Assembly: GCA_019695095.1 (NCBI GenBank)
Contig: JAIBAQ010000007.1
Location: 1-64,000, forward strand
Length of the DNA stretch: 64,000 nt
Reading direction: 5' to 3'
From: Candidatus Hydrogenedentota bacterium
Lineage (GTDB): Bacteria; Hydrogenedentota; Hydrogenedentia; Hydrogenedentales; SLHB01
Each line of letters starts with the position of its first letter. Position 1 is the first letter of the stretch. Shown here in pieces: positions 15,542-23,939 of this stretch. The notes under the pieces were generated by a model. It did not search any database. It worked only from the letters and a program-made list of their open reading frames with translations, and was not told the DNA's origin. The position numbers were made by a program, and so were the translations under genes.

Positions 15542-16380
15542 TACAGCAACGCTTCATACCCTTCGCGAAACGACGGGTAACGGAACTCGTAGCCGGTTGC
15601 GCGAAGCCGCGCATTACTGCACCGCTTGTTGCTGCGCATGGCGCGCACAGATTCGCTATCGGGCTCGCCCGAGCCACCCGGTTCGGGTACGCCCAGCCGC
15701 CGGGCCAGCCAACGGAACATATCCCCGCGTTCGACGGGTTCGTTATCGACGCCGATGTACAGTGGTGCTGGTTCCTGAAGCATCAGCAGGTGGCGTAGTG
15801 CTCCCGCGCAATCGTCGCGATGAATGTGGTTCACGAACGTGGGCGTTGACGATACGGTGGCTGTCCCGTTGCGGACCGACTCGATCATGCGGGTTCGTCC
15901 TGGACCGTAAATGCCCGCGAATCGAACCACGGTTGACGGAAAGGGACCCTTTAGGACCGTCTGTTCGCCCCGCAGCAAGACTACGCCAGAGAAATGCGAC
16001 GGTTCGGCGGGTGAGTCCTCGTCCACCCATTCGCCTGAGAGTTGCGCGTAGACGCCGGTGCTGGAGGCAAAGAGAAAACGGCGGGGGTGTTGTCCTTGGG
16101 ACCGCAACGCGGTCAGAAGATTGGCCGGACCCTCGACGTACGCCGCGACATAGCGAGCCTCATCAAATCCGCCTGCAGCGGCGGCGTAGACGACGGCATC
16201 GAGACCCGGCGGCAGACCGGCAAGCGACGCCGGTTTGGAGAGGTCTGCGGCAATCGGCATAACATCGGGAGGAAGTCCTTGAGGAACGCGACGCATGCCC
16301 CAAACGGAGTGTCCGTCCGAGAGCAGAAGTCGAGCGAGTTCAGAACCGACGTAACCACAGCCTGCAATCAGGATATTCAT
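15538..16380 (-). CDS. NAD(P)-dependent epimerase/dehydratase-like protein (YeeZ-like SDR)
   Basis: From ATG 16380 the product has 280 residues (MNILIAGCGYVGSELARLL). The glycine-rich GCGYVG loop binds NAD(P). FLFASSTGVYAQLSGEWVDE and VVRFAGIYGPGRTRM are typical of extended short-chain dehydrogenases in the YeeZ group, whose substrates are mostly unknown. The catalytic tyrosine of the YxxxK motif appears replaced in this group. A frame upstream to 16452 exists but adds an unlikely extension with no ribosome site. The gene is divergent from the DinB-like gene. Confidence 0.82.
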   Translation of the reverse strand: MNILIAGCGYVGSELARLLLSDGHSVWGMRRVPQGLPPDVMPIAADLSKPASLAGLPPGLDAVVYAAAAGGFDEARYVAAYVEGPANLLTALRSQGQHPRRFLFASSTGVYAQLSGEWVDEDSPAEPSHFSGVVLLRGEQTVLKGPFPSTVVRFAGIYGPGRTRMIESVRNGTATVSSTPTFVNHIHRDDCAGALRHLLMLQEPAPLYIGVDNEPVERGDMFRWLARRLGVPEPGGSGEPDSESVRAMRSNKRCSNARLRATGYEFRYPSFREGYEALLY

Positions 16381-16501
16381 AGTAAGAGTTCCATTGACGA
16401 AGGTTCTCAAGCGATCTGCGGCTGATGGTACACCATGCGCATCCCTTTGCATAAGGAAGGGGATGGCTCAACTGCGGCGTGGCGACAGAGGGAGTATGAC
16501 C

Positions 16502-17014
16502 ATGAATGCTAAAGACCTTGCCGAAGCGTTGATCGCGGAATGCGAATTCCGGTTGTTTGAGCAGTCGTTTCCGCGATTAAGAAAATGCATTGACCTCCTC
16601 TCCGACGAACAGATTTGGCATCGGCCCAATGCAGAGACAGTCAGCGCGGGGAACCTGGTGTTGCACCTCTGCGGAAATATGCGCCAATGGATCTGCAGCG
16701 GCATGGGCGGTGAACCCGACCACAGAAAACGCGCACAAGAGTTCTTGGAGACCGGGCCCTTGCTAAAAGCCGAATTGCTCGCGAAATTGGACGCTATCGA
16801 ACGCGACGCCAAGGCCGTGTTGCGCCGAGTCGATCCGCTTACTCTGTTGGACAAGCGCCCCGTGCAGGCCTACGAAGAGACCGGCCTGAGTTGTCTTGTG
16901 CATGTTGTCGAGCACTTCTCGTATCACACGGGGCAAATTACATACATCGTGAAGTCGCGTTTGGGCGTGGATACCCAATACTACGCCGGGGAAGACCTGA
17001 ACAAGACGGTATAA
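16502..17014 (+). CDS. DinB-fold protein (DUF1572/DUF664-like)
   Basis: From ATG 16502 the product has 170 residues and is mostly helical. The start follows GGGAG by seven bases; ATG 16496 and 16463 are upstream alternatives. Helix 1 has CEFRLFEQSFPRLRKCIDLL, then NAETVSAGNLVLHLCGNMRQWI with the first conserved histidine, and near the end LSCLVHVVEHFSYHTGQITYI. The HxxxHxxYHxGQ pattern supplies the metal-binding histidines of the DinB/YfiT superfamily. Many of these are thiol-dependent transferases, but the substrate cannot be told from sequence. Confidence 0.85.
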   Translation: MNAKDLAEALIAECEFRLFEQSFPRLRKCIDLLSDEQIWHRPNAETVSAGNLVLHLCGNMRQWICSGMGGEPDHRKRAQEFLETGPLLKAELLAKLDAIERDAKAVLRRVDPLTLLDKRPVQAYEETGLSCLVHVVEHFSYHTGQITYIVKSRLGVDTQYYAGEDLNKTV

Positions 17015-17118
17015 CGGGAGCGTTACCCGCCCGTGCGCACGATCCTCGTTCTGTGCTACGATCCCTTTTTCGGTGGAGGAAGGGCGTGATTTGCCCGAAG
17101 TAAGGCGCGAGGAGAGCT

Positions 17119-18294
17119 ATGAGCAAGGTTTTGATAGTTGGCGCGGGTGGTGTTGGCGGCGTGGTGACGCATAAGTGCGCGCAAGTGCCCGAGGTGTTTT
17201 CGGAGATCTGTCTGGCGAGCCGGACACTTGAGCGGTGTAAGCGCATTCAAGAGCAACTGCCGCGCTCCATTGAGATCGCCCAGGTCGACGCGGATAACGT
17301 GAAAGAAATGGCTGCGCTGATCGAACGCGTGAAGCCGGACCTCGTGCTGAATGTCGCGCTTCCCTACCAGGATCTCCCCATCATGGACGCATGTCTCGAT
17401 ACAGGCGTTGACTACCTTGACACGGCGAACTACGAGCCGCCAGACGAAGCGAAATTCGAATACAAATGGCAGTGGGCGTATCAGGAACGCTTCAGGAATA
17501 AGGGTATCATGGCCCTCTTGGGGTGTGGATTCGACCCCGGCGTAACGAACATCTTCTGCGCACATGCCCAGAAGTTGCACTTCGACGAGATTCACAGCGT
17601 TGACATACTCGACTGCAACGCGGGCGATCACGGCCATCCGTTCGCGACCAATTTCAATCCCGAGATCAATATTCGCGAGATTACCCAGCGCGGCAAATAC
17701 TGGGAAAACGGAGAGTGGAAAGAGATCGACCCGATGTCGGTGCACTGGGACTTCGATTTCCCAGAAGTCGGCGTGCGCAAGGCGTATTTGCTGTACCACG
17801 AAGAACTCGAATCGCTCGTGAAGCACATCAAGGGCCTGAAGCGCATCCGCTTCTGGATGACCTTTGGCGAAAGCTATATCACGCACCTGCGCGTGCTGCA
17901 AAACGTGGGCATGACGCGCATCGACCCCGTCATGTTCGAAGGCCGCGAAATTGTGCCAATCAAGTTCTTGAAGGCATTACTGCCCGACCCCGCGTCGTTG
18001 GCCAAAGGGTACAAGGGTAAGACCTGCATCGGCTGCCTGTTCGAAGGAGTTAAGGACGGCAAGCCCAAGAAGATGTTCATCTACAACGTGTGCGACCACG
18101 CCGAATGCTATCGTGAGGTGCAGGCGCAGGCCATTTCGTATACGACGGGCGTCCCCGCCATGATCGGCGCGATGATGATGCTTACCAATACCTGGCGCGG
18201 CAAGGGCGTCTTCAACGTCGAAGAGTTTGACCCGACACCATTCATGGAGAAGCTGAACATTCACGGCCTGCCTTGGAAGGAAATCGCGATGTAG
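17119..18294 (+). CDS. Carboxynorspermidine/carboxyspermidine dehydrogenase
   Basis: The 391 residues belong to the saccharopine dehydrogenase-like family, with N-terminal Rossmann motif VLIVGAGGVGGVV. The segments ASRTLERCKRI, NVALPYQDLPIMDACLDTGVDY and GCGFDPGVTNIFCAHAQK are typical of carboxynorspermidine dehydrogenase. It joins putrescine or diaminopropane with aspartate semialdehyde, using NADPH, to form carboxy(nor)spermidine. The decarboxylase nspC follows at 19248 and completes the route. A GxxExxY cassette now separates the two genes. The start ATG 17119 follows GGCGCGAGGAGAGCT. A possible extended -10 (TGCTACGAT) lies near 17053. Confidence 0.9.
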   Translation: MSKVLIVGAGGVGGVVTHKCAQVPEVFSEICLASRTLERCKRIQEQLPRSIEIAQVDADNVKEMAALIERVKPDLVLNVALPYQDLPIMDACLDTGVDYLDTANYEPPDEAKFEYKWQWAYQERFRNKGIMALLGCGFDPGVTNIFCAHAQKLHFDEIHSVDILDCNAGDHGHPFATNFNPEINIREITQRGKYWENGEWKEIDPMSVHWDFDFPEVGVRKAYLLYHEELESLVKHIKGLKRIRFWMTFGESYITHLRVLQNVGMTRIDPVMFEGREIVPIKFLKALLPDPASLAKGYKGKTCIGCLFEGVKDGKPKKMFIYNVCDHAECYREVQAQAISYTTGVPAMIGAMMMLTNTWRGKGVFNVEEFDPTPFMEKLNIHGLPWKEIAM

Positions 18295-18302
18295 GGGGAT
18301 GC

Positions 18303-18632
18303 GTGAAAGGTGATTCGCTTTCTTCATCGGAAGAGCCTGACGAGGTAACAGTTCCTCCGCGAGAACAGTTGCGCGATTTGGAGCGGCGCAGGGAAGAAGG
18401 ATTCCGGCGAATCGACAAACTACGCCGAGAGGCTCTGCGGGGCAAGCCGTATAACTGGGAAGAAGTAGACGCGCTTCTTTGGTTGGCTGACAACTACGAC
18501 GGTCCGCCGAGATTCGGTGAGGGTATGGTCGAAATGCAGCGTAGTTTCATGAAAGCGAAAAACCGTATCAAGTCGTGCGATATTGGCAAGTGGCTCAAAA
18601 GAGATGAACCAACCACCGATGAACACCGATAA
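18303..18632 (+). CDS. Hypothetical charged protein with 3' end in a repeat
   Basis: From GTG 18303 the product has 109 residues, with AGGGGG upstream. It is rich in Arg, Glu and Lys (LRDLERRREEGFRRIDKLRRE) and has no recognisable domain. The last residues EPTTDEHR are encoded by the short repeat that marks the left border of the GxxExxY cassette. The natural C terminus was therefore probably replaced when the cassette arrived. It overlaps the start of the next gene. I cannot assign a function. Confidence 0.5.
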   Translation: MKGDSLSSSEEPDEVTVPPREQLRDLERRREEGFRRIDKLRREALRGKPYNWEEVDALLWLADNYDGPPRFGEGMVEMQRSFMKAKNRIKSCDIGKWLKRDEPTTDEHR

Positions 18633-19002
18633 ACTCCGATGTGAGCACGATGAGTTGACGGAGCAAGTCATCGGCTGTGTATATGCGGTTGCCAATGAAC
18701 TTGCCGTGGGATTTGTCGAGAAAGTCTACGAGAATGCCCTGATCCACGAATTGAGAAAGCATGGGCTGCAGGCAGAGCAGCAAATCAACTTGAATGTCTA
18801 CTACGATGACCTTCTGGTTGGAGAGTTCTTTGTAGATATTCTGGTAAGCAGGATTCTGATCCTTGAGTTGAAAGCTGTCAAGCAGTTTGATGATGTGCAT
18901 ATGGCGCAGTGTCTCAACTACCTTAAGGCAAGTGGTTTAAGGACGTGCCTTCTCATCAATTTTGGGACGCCGCGAGTAGAGATCAAGCGCATTAGCCGCT
19001 GA
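18604..19002 (+). CDS. GxxExxY protein (PD-(D/E)XK family 3)
   Basis: From ATG 18604 the product has 132 residues. It contains the motif that names the family, GFVEKVYENAL, and a core with VGEFFVDILVSRILILELKAVK, where D and E-L-K fit a PD-(D/E)XK nuclease-like fold. The end is LINFGTPRVEIKRISR, the standard C terminus of this family. Its biological role is unknown. The gene is flanked by a perfect 20-bp inverted repeat (18614-18633 and 19003-19022), consistent with a mobile or formerly mobile cassette. It interrupts the polyamine gene pair. Confidence 0.85.
   Translation: MNQPPMNTDKLRCEHDELTEQVIGCVYAVANELAVGFVEKVYENALIHELRKHGLQAEQQINLNVYYDDLLVGEFFVDILVSRILILELKAVKQFDDVHMAQCLNYLKASGLRTCLLINFGTPRVEIKRISR
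18614..18633 (+). repeat. Left arm of 20-bp perfect inverted repeat around GxxExxY gene
   Basis: The sequence CACCGATGAACACCGATAAA is the exact reverse complement of 19003-19022. It lies inside the first codons of the GxxExxY gene and the last codons of the gene before it. A closely related copy begins the pseudogene at 19041. Confidence 0.9.
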
Positions 19003-19037
19003 TTTATCGGTGTTCATCGGTGTCCATCGGTGGTGAG
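19003..19037 (-). repeat. Right arm of inverted repeat, GxxExxY cassette border
   Basis: It begins right after the GxxExxY stop codon and contains TTTATCGGTGTTCATCGGTG (19003-19022), then a further CCATCGGTGGTGAG. Related runs of ATCGGTG units occur at 19211-19242 and 27705-27739. Confidence 0.85.
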
Positions 19038-19040
19038 AAT

Positions 19041-19207
19041 GTGAACCAACCACCGATGAACTCCGATAGACTCCAATGTGAAGATGATGAGTTTACGGAA
19101 CGGGTAATCGGTTGTGTGCACACGGTAGCTAATGAGCTTGCGCGGGGTTTGTCAAAAAGTCTCTGAGTGCCCTTGATCTGAATGTAGTCGAACGAATAAG
19201 TCGCTAA
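19041..19207 (+). pseudogene. Decayed second GxxExxY gene
   Basis: The frame from GTG 19041 reads VNQPPMNSDRLQCEDDEFTE and on to VIGCVHTVANELARG, closely parallel to the intact gene at 18604. A one-base loss near 19145 then shifts the frame to a stop at 19164-19166. In the shifted frame the motif continues as GFVKKSLSAL (compare GFVEKVYENAL). It then jumps directly to VERISR and a stop at 19205, losing about 75 internal residues. It is therefore a tandem relic with both ends kept. Confidence 0.8.
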
Positions 19208-19210
19208 TTC

Positions 19211-19242
19211 ACCGGTGTCAATCGGTGTGAATCGGTGGTGAG
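19211..19242 (-). repeat. ATCGGTG-type border repeat after GxxExxY pseudogene
   Basis: ACCGGTGTCAATCGGTGTGA followed by ATCGGTGGTGAG is a diverged form of the right arm at 19003-19037. It closes the pseudogene copy and reaches the ribosome site of nspC. Confidence 0.75.
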
Positions 19243-19247
19243 GATAA

Positions 19248-20399
19248 ATGACGTACCCGAATCTTGAGTTATCCAAGAGTGTTCCCACGCCTTCCTATAT
19301 CGTCGATGAAGGCGCGTTGCGGCGTAATCTAGAAACGCTGGCAGAGGTGCAGGAACGCGCGGGCTGCACGATAATCCTCGCCCTCAAAGGCTTTGCCATG
19401 TGGAGCACGTTCCCGCTAGTGCGCGAGTATCTGCGCGGAACCACAGCAAGTTCGGTAAACGAGGCTCGGCTCGGACGCGAGGAGTTTGGCGGCGAGGTTC
19501 ATGTCTATGCGCCGGCGTATGGCGACGATGAGATGAACCCGCTGCTCGATATCGCCGACCACGTCACGTTTAATTCGTTTTCGCAGTGGAATCGGCACAA
19601 ACCGCGCGTGGCCGCGCATCACCGCCGTGTGAAATGCGGTATCCGGATCAATCCCGAGCATTCTGAAGTGGAAGTAGCGTTGTACGACCCATGCGCTCCG
19701 TGTTCTCGCCTCGGAATGACCGAAGCGCAGTTTCGCGGCGAATCGCTAGACGGAATCACCGGATTGCACTTTCACACGCTGTGCGAACTCAACAGCGACG
19801 CGCTCGAACGGACCTTGGGCGCGGTTGAGAAGAGGTTCGGAAAGTATATCGCGGCGATGGAGTGGGTGAACTTCGGCGGGGGCCATCACATCACGCGCCC
19901 TGACTACGACAAGGAACGGCTTATACGTCTTGTGTCATCGTTCCGCGACCGCTACGACGTGAAGGTCTATCTTGAACCCGGCGAGGCCATTGCGCTCAAT
20001 ACGGGTGTGCTGGTCGCGTCGGTGCTCGACGTGTTTCATAACGGCGTCGATATCGCCATTCTCGATACTTCCGCGACCGCGCACATGCCCGATGTGCTGG
20101 AGATGCCGTATCGGCCGCAGATCGTGGGCGCAGGTATGCCCGGAGAGAAAGCGCACACGTACCGGCTTGGAGGACTCACGTGTCTGGCGGGCGACGTTAT
20201 CGGAGACTATTCGTTTGAAACGCCGTTGAAAGCAGGCGACCGGCTTGTGTTCCTCGACATGGCCCACTACAGCATGGTCAAGAACACCACGTTCAATGGC
20301 GTGCCGCTGCCCAGCATTGGCATCTACAACCCGGATACGCGCGAGACGCGCATCGTGCGACGCTTCGGATACGAAGACTACAAGGGCCGACTTTCGTAG
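19248..20399 (+). CDS. nspC: Carboxynorspermidine decarboxylase
   Basis: The 383 residues match the NspC branch of fold III PLP decarboxylases. VPTPSYIVDEGALRRNLETL leads into ILALKGFAMWSTF with the PLP-binding lysine. GLHFHTLCELNSDALE and WVNFGGGHHITRPDYD then precede VYLEPGEAIALNTG. The enzyme decarboxylates carboxynorspermidine or carboxyspermidine to the triamine. With the dehydrogenase at 17119 it makes the alternative spermidine pathway that needs no S-adenosylmethionine decarboxylase. The start ATG 19248 is only six bases from the GxxExxY border repeat, so the repeat probably supplies its ribosome site (GGTGAGG). Confidence 0.93.
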   Translation: MTYPNLELSKSVPTPSYIVDEGALRRNLETLAEVQERAGCTIILALKGFAMWSTFPLVREYLRGTTASSVNEARLGREEFGGEVHVYAPAYGDDEMNPLLDIADHVTFNSFSQWNRHKPRVAAHHRRVKCGIRINPEHSEVEVALYDPCAPCSRLGMTEAQFRGESLDGITGLHFHTLCELNSDALERTLGAVEKRFGKYIAAMEWVNFGGGHHITRPDYDKERLIRLVSSFRDRYDVKVYLEPGEAIALNTGVLVASVLDVFHNGVDIAILDTSATAHMPDVLEMPYRPQIVGAGMPGEKAHTYRLGGLTCLAGDVIGDYSFETPLKAGDRLVFLDMAHYSMVKNTTFNGVPLPSIGIYNPDTRETRIVRRFGYEDYKGRLS

Positions 20400-20497
20400 C
20401 AGACGTACTTCGGGCGCGCCAGGTCCGATGTGTGTAGAATAGGCTCCAAGTCATTGTACGTTCAGGAAAACGCTTACCACACGGGAATTCCAGGGGC

Positions 20498-23400
20498 ATG
20501 GATAACCTAATACTGCGCCGTTGTCGCTCTCAGTTCATTGTCATGAGTCTCTTCTTGCTCCTGCCAGCGCTTGCAGTGAAGGCAGAGCTTTCGCTGCCCG
20601 TGCTCTGGCAGACCGACCTGCAAACCTACACGGAAAGCGGTGCAAGCGTAGCGGACGTCACGGGCGATGGCACTGCCGAGATCGTGATCGTGGGACGCGA
20701 CGAGATCATAGCGTTGGACGGCATGGGCAAAGAGATGTGGCGTTACAAGACGCGCGGACGAAACATGACCTATCCATCGGTCGTGCCGCGCCCGGGGCAA
20801 CCCGCGCTGATCTTCAGCGCGGACACCAGCGGGCAAATGACGTGTCTCGACGGGACGGGACAGGTTGTCTGGCAGAAGGACTTGAAGGGACCTTCGTCGT
20901 GGTCGGCGTCAGTCGTGTGCGATCTGGAATCGGACGGCGCTCTCGAAATTGTCCAGACCGATGAGACTGGCGCCGTGTGGGTCTTCGACGCACTCAACGG
21001 CAATGTTCGATGGCAGGTCGTCGTGAAGGGCATGCCGGTAAGTCCAGCGGTAGCGGACATAGACGGTGACGGGAAAGCGGAAATAGCCATAGTTACCGGC
21101 GCTGGTGAATTGACGGTTCTCGATGCCACAGGTAAGGCGAAATGGACCAATTCCATCGGCGGCACGTCCCAAACCTGGGGGTCATGCGCGCCGGTAATGT
21201 TTCGGTCTTCAGACGGAGCAGGGCGAGTGCTTGCGGCTTCGAACGAAGGCGAATGCTTCTGCTTCGATGCTTTGGGAAAGCTTGTCTGGAAGCAGCCCAC
21301 AAAGGGCGCGGTTGCTTCCGGCATCTCTGTAGGCGACATGGACGCAGATGGGATTGTTGATGTCTTCGTTGTGACGCAGACCGGCGTGCTGCATCGATTC
21401 GATGAAATGGGCAAAGCACTTTGGTCAATGGATACACAAGGACGGAGTCTCGCGGCGGGTGCACTGATCGACATGACCGGCGACGGACTGTTGGAGTATG
21501 TGCTGGCGACGCAATCGGGGCATCTGATGGTGTTCGATGGCAGCGCCGCCCTTTTATTCGATAGGCAGTTCCCGCACCGTACGATCAACGTTACCCCTGC
21601 GTTCGGCGATGTTTCGCCGACAACACCCCGTTTGGAGATGGTCATTACCGGCGGCGAGGCAGGGTTAGTCTATTGCTTCGGAACCGGTGCAAATTCCGAT
21701 TCGCGGGCAACGTGGAGGGCGTATCGGGGCGACGAATACAAGAGCGGGGCATGGATAGGAAATGTAAAAAAGACGGGCTCCGTCGCAGTCCGCGAGGCTG
21801 CCGCCCCGTCTTCAAGTGTGCAATCGGCAAATGATCTTGTTGCTCCGCCTGATCTTTCCGCAGACGGCGTTGTAGCAGGAGAGTCTGTGCGATTGACCAT
21901 TACCAACCCCGGTGTTACGCCGGTAGTCGCCGTAGCGACATGCTCCGGACCCGATGGTTTTGTGCAAGGGGCTATTACCCGAGTGTTTGGCAAGCACGGG
22001 GAACTGCGACTTCCCGTTGAAGTCTCGGTGGAAGGTCTTTACCGGTTTAGCTGGACATTGATGAACGAAGACGGTTCGACGTTGGCAAAAGGAGCGAGCG
22101 ACTTGACGCTGAAGCCCTTTGCGAACGAACGCCGATTGGCCGATGAAGCGTCCAAGGCGCTCGATGAGACTGTCGCCAAACTGGATTCGACCAACCCATT
22201 AATCGCCGAGAGTCTGCGGCGTGAGCGCGCGAGTCTGCGCGACGAAGTGTCGGCGTCGATTCCCGACTATGCGAGATTGGCTGCACGTCCGAAGTGGGCG
22301 CTAAGGCTGTGTGATTTGGCGAACGGCGCGGCCGCGCTCGGAGCTACCACGAGTCTGCTGCCATTTGAGAATGCGCTTTGGGAGAACCGCGTTTTAAACA
22401 AGCGACTTCCCGAAAAGGCCGTGGCAACACTCCAGATTGCACGCAGAACGACATTGGGCGAACACGAACCCGTCTCGGTGGGCCTTTTCAACCCGCTTGG
22501 GCGTGACATTCAGGCACGTATCGCGCTGGAAGTACCGAAAGGTGGCCCCGCAGTGACTGTTCTCCAATCCGTTCCGACGGTTACGTCCATTGGGGAGACG
22601 TCATGGGACGCGTTGCCTGAGCTCATCGAGCCTTCGATAGTCACTGTGCCGTCGATGGAGACCTCCGAGGTGTGGCTCGATATCGATACGCGGGATATGC
22701 AGCCCGGCGCGTACCCCATTACGATGCGAGTGCTGGCCTTGAATGGCGCGGGAGTCGACGTGCCCCGCAGCCCGCAGGCGATGCCGCCCCCTGAAACCAA
22801 GGTGGAGATTGCGCTCACAGTTCTGCCGTTTGAACTCGCGCCTCCGGGCTCCGTTCGCCTTTGTGCATGGGCGCAACTGAATCCCGGCTGCGTAGAAGAT
22901 ATGTTGGAGCACGGTAATAATGTCTTTGTTGGGCCGCACGCGACACCGCAGCTCGATGCGCAAGGGAAACTAACAGGTATCGACTTCTCGGCGTTGGACA
23001 CATTCCTCGAGCCGCTAACCGGGCACGACGTCGTCGTGCTGCTTAGTGGAATGCCGTCGTTGAAAGGTGAAGCCGGGACTCCTGAATACTTGGCGCAACT
23101 CGGCTCTTACCTGGACGGTCTTGTCCCGCATCTGGCGGAAAAAGGACTCGGCATGGACTCGTTTGCCATGTACCCCGTCGACGAACCTGCCATATACGGG
23201 TGGGATACAACCAATAGATACGTAGCCTTCGCAAAGGCCGTGAAGACGCTTCGTCCCGAAATCATGGTGTACATGGACGGAGGCGGCGAAGTGCCGTTAT
23301 TCGAGGCGATGGCCCCGTACACCGACATCTGGTGTCCCGGCATCAGTATGCTTGCGGAAGACTCGCCTGCGATGCGTATCGTGCGCAAAGACGCCAAGCA

Positions 23401-23929
23401 CTTGTGGTCCTACGACTGTGCATATGCGTACAGCCGTCCTTCCGGGCCAAACATTAAGAACGTGAACATCGTGGGCCAATTCCGTACTGCGGCGCTGTTT
23501 GCCTTCCGCCACGGCGCCACGGGCATCGGATACTGGAGTTACAACATCGGCGAAGACCTGTGGGGCCGTGCGCAAATGGAATACCCGCTCGTGTATTCGG
23601 GTAAGGTGAAGCCGATCACAAGCCGCCGCTGGGAGGCCGTGCGCGAAGGGATCGAGGATTATCGCTTGCTCTTCGCGTTGCGGAGCCGGATTGACGACGC
23701 CGCTCCAGACCGTGTGCCCGAACCTATTCGCGCAAAGATCGAACACCTGCTGAACGTGTCGCTTCCGGCCATGATTGACCCTGCGTACGAAGAAGTGCGG
23801 GTCGGACTTGGACGCGACGCGCTCGACTATTCGAACAACGATGGCACAATTAGGGCCTTCCGCGACGAACTGCTCGACTGCGCTGAATCGGTTGTCGGAA
23901 TAGAGGCGAAAGACGTTTCGGCGCCGTAA
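20498..23929 (+). CDS. Secreted PQQ/VCBS-type propeller fused to DUF4091 glycosidase-like domain
   Basis: The 1143 residues start with a signal peptide (FIVMSLFLLLPALAVKA). Residues about 35-410 form a propeller with repeated ADVTGDGTAEIVIVG, DIDGDGKAEIAIVTG and DMDADGIVDVFVVTQ units. These are calcium-loop FG-GAP/VCBS motifs of the D-x-D-x-D-G kind. A linker and helical region follow. Residues about 780-1110 resemble a TIM-barrel glycosidase with a YPVDEP motif (Asp/Glu near 895-896) and end with RRWEAVREGIEDYRLLFAL, the DUF4091 signature. A secreted polysaccharide-related enzyme is likely; the substrate is unknown. It is convergent with the AGE epimerase gene, leaving ten bases between them. 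Confidence 0.8.
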   Translation: MDNLILRRCRSQFIVMSLFLLLPALAVKAELSLPVLWQTDLQTYTESGASVADVTGDGTAEIVIVGRDEIIALDGMGKEMWRYKTRGRNMTYPSVVPRPGQPALIFSADTSGQMTCLDGTGQVVWQKDLKGPSSWSASVVCDLESDGALEIVQTDETGAVWVFDALNGNVRWQVVVKGMPVSPAVADIDGDGKAEIAIVTGAGELTVLDATGKAKWTNSIGGTSQTWGSCAPVMFRSSDGAGRVLAASNEGECFCFDALGKLVWKQPTKGAVASGISVGDMDADGIVDVFVVTQTGVLHRFDEMGKALWSMDTQGRSLAAGALIDMTGDGLLEYVLATQSGHLMVFDGSAALLFDRQFPHRTINVTPAFGDVSPTTPRLEMVITGGEAGLVYCFGTGANSDSRATWRAYRGDEYKSGAWIGNVKKTGSVAVREAAAPSSSVQSANDLVAPPDLSADGVVAGESVRLTITNPGVTPVVAVATCSGPDGFVQGAITRVFGKHGELRLPVEVSVEGLYRFSWTLMNEDGSTLAKGASDLTLKPFANERRLADEASKALDETVAKLDSTNPLIAESLRRERASLRDEVSASIPDYARLAARPKWALRLCDLANGAAALGATTSLLPFENALWENRVLNKRLPEKAVATLQIARRTTLGEHEPVSVGLFNPLGRDIQARIALEVPKGGPAVTVLQSVPTVTSIGETSWDALPELIEPSIVTVPSMETSEVWLDIDTRDMQPGAYPITMRVLALNGAGVDVPRSPQAMPPPETKVEIALTVLPFELAPPGSVRLCAWAQLNPGCVEDMLEHGNNVFVGPHATPQLDAQGKLTGIDFSALDTFLEPLTGHDVVVLLSGMPSLKGEAGTPEYLAQLGSYLDGLVPHLAEKGLGMDSFAMYPVDEPAIYGWDTTNRYVAFAKAVKTLRPEIMVYMDGGGEVPLFEAMAPYTDIWCPGISMLAEDSPAMRIVRKDAKHLWSYDCAYAYSRPSGPNIKNVNIVGQFRTAALFAFRHGATGIGYWSYNIGEDLWGRAQMEYPLVYSGKVKPITSRRWEAVREGIEDYRLLFALRSRIDDAAPDRVPEPIRAKIEHLLNVSLPAMIDPAYEEVRVGLGRDALDYSNNDGTIRAFRDELLDCAESVVGIEAKDVSAP

Positions 23930-23939
23930 CCTTTGTTGC

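Noticed and set aside
17056-17901. A 281-codon minus-strand frame opposite the carboxynorspermidine dehydrogenase gene
   Set aside because: The plus-strand product matches a known family over its whole length; the antisense frame has no features.
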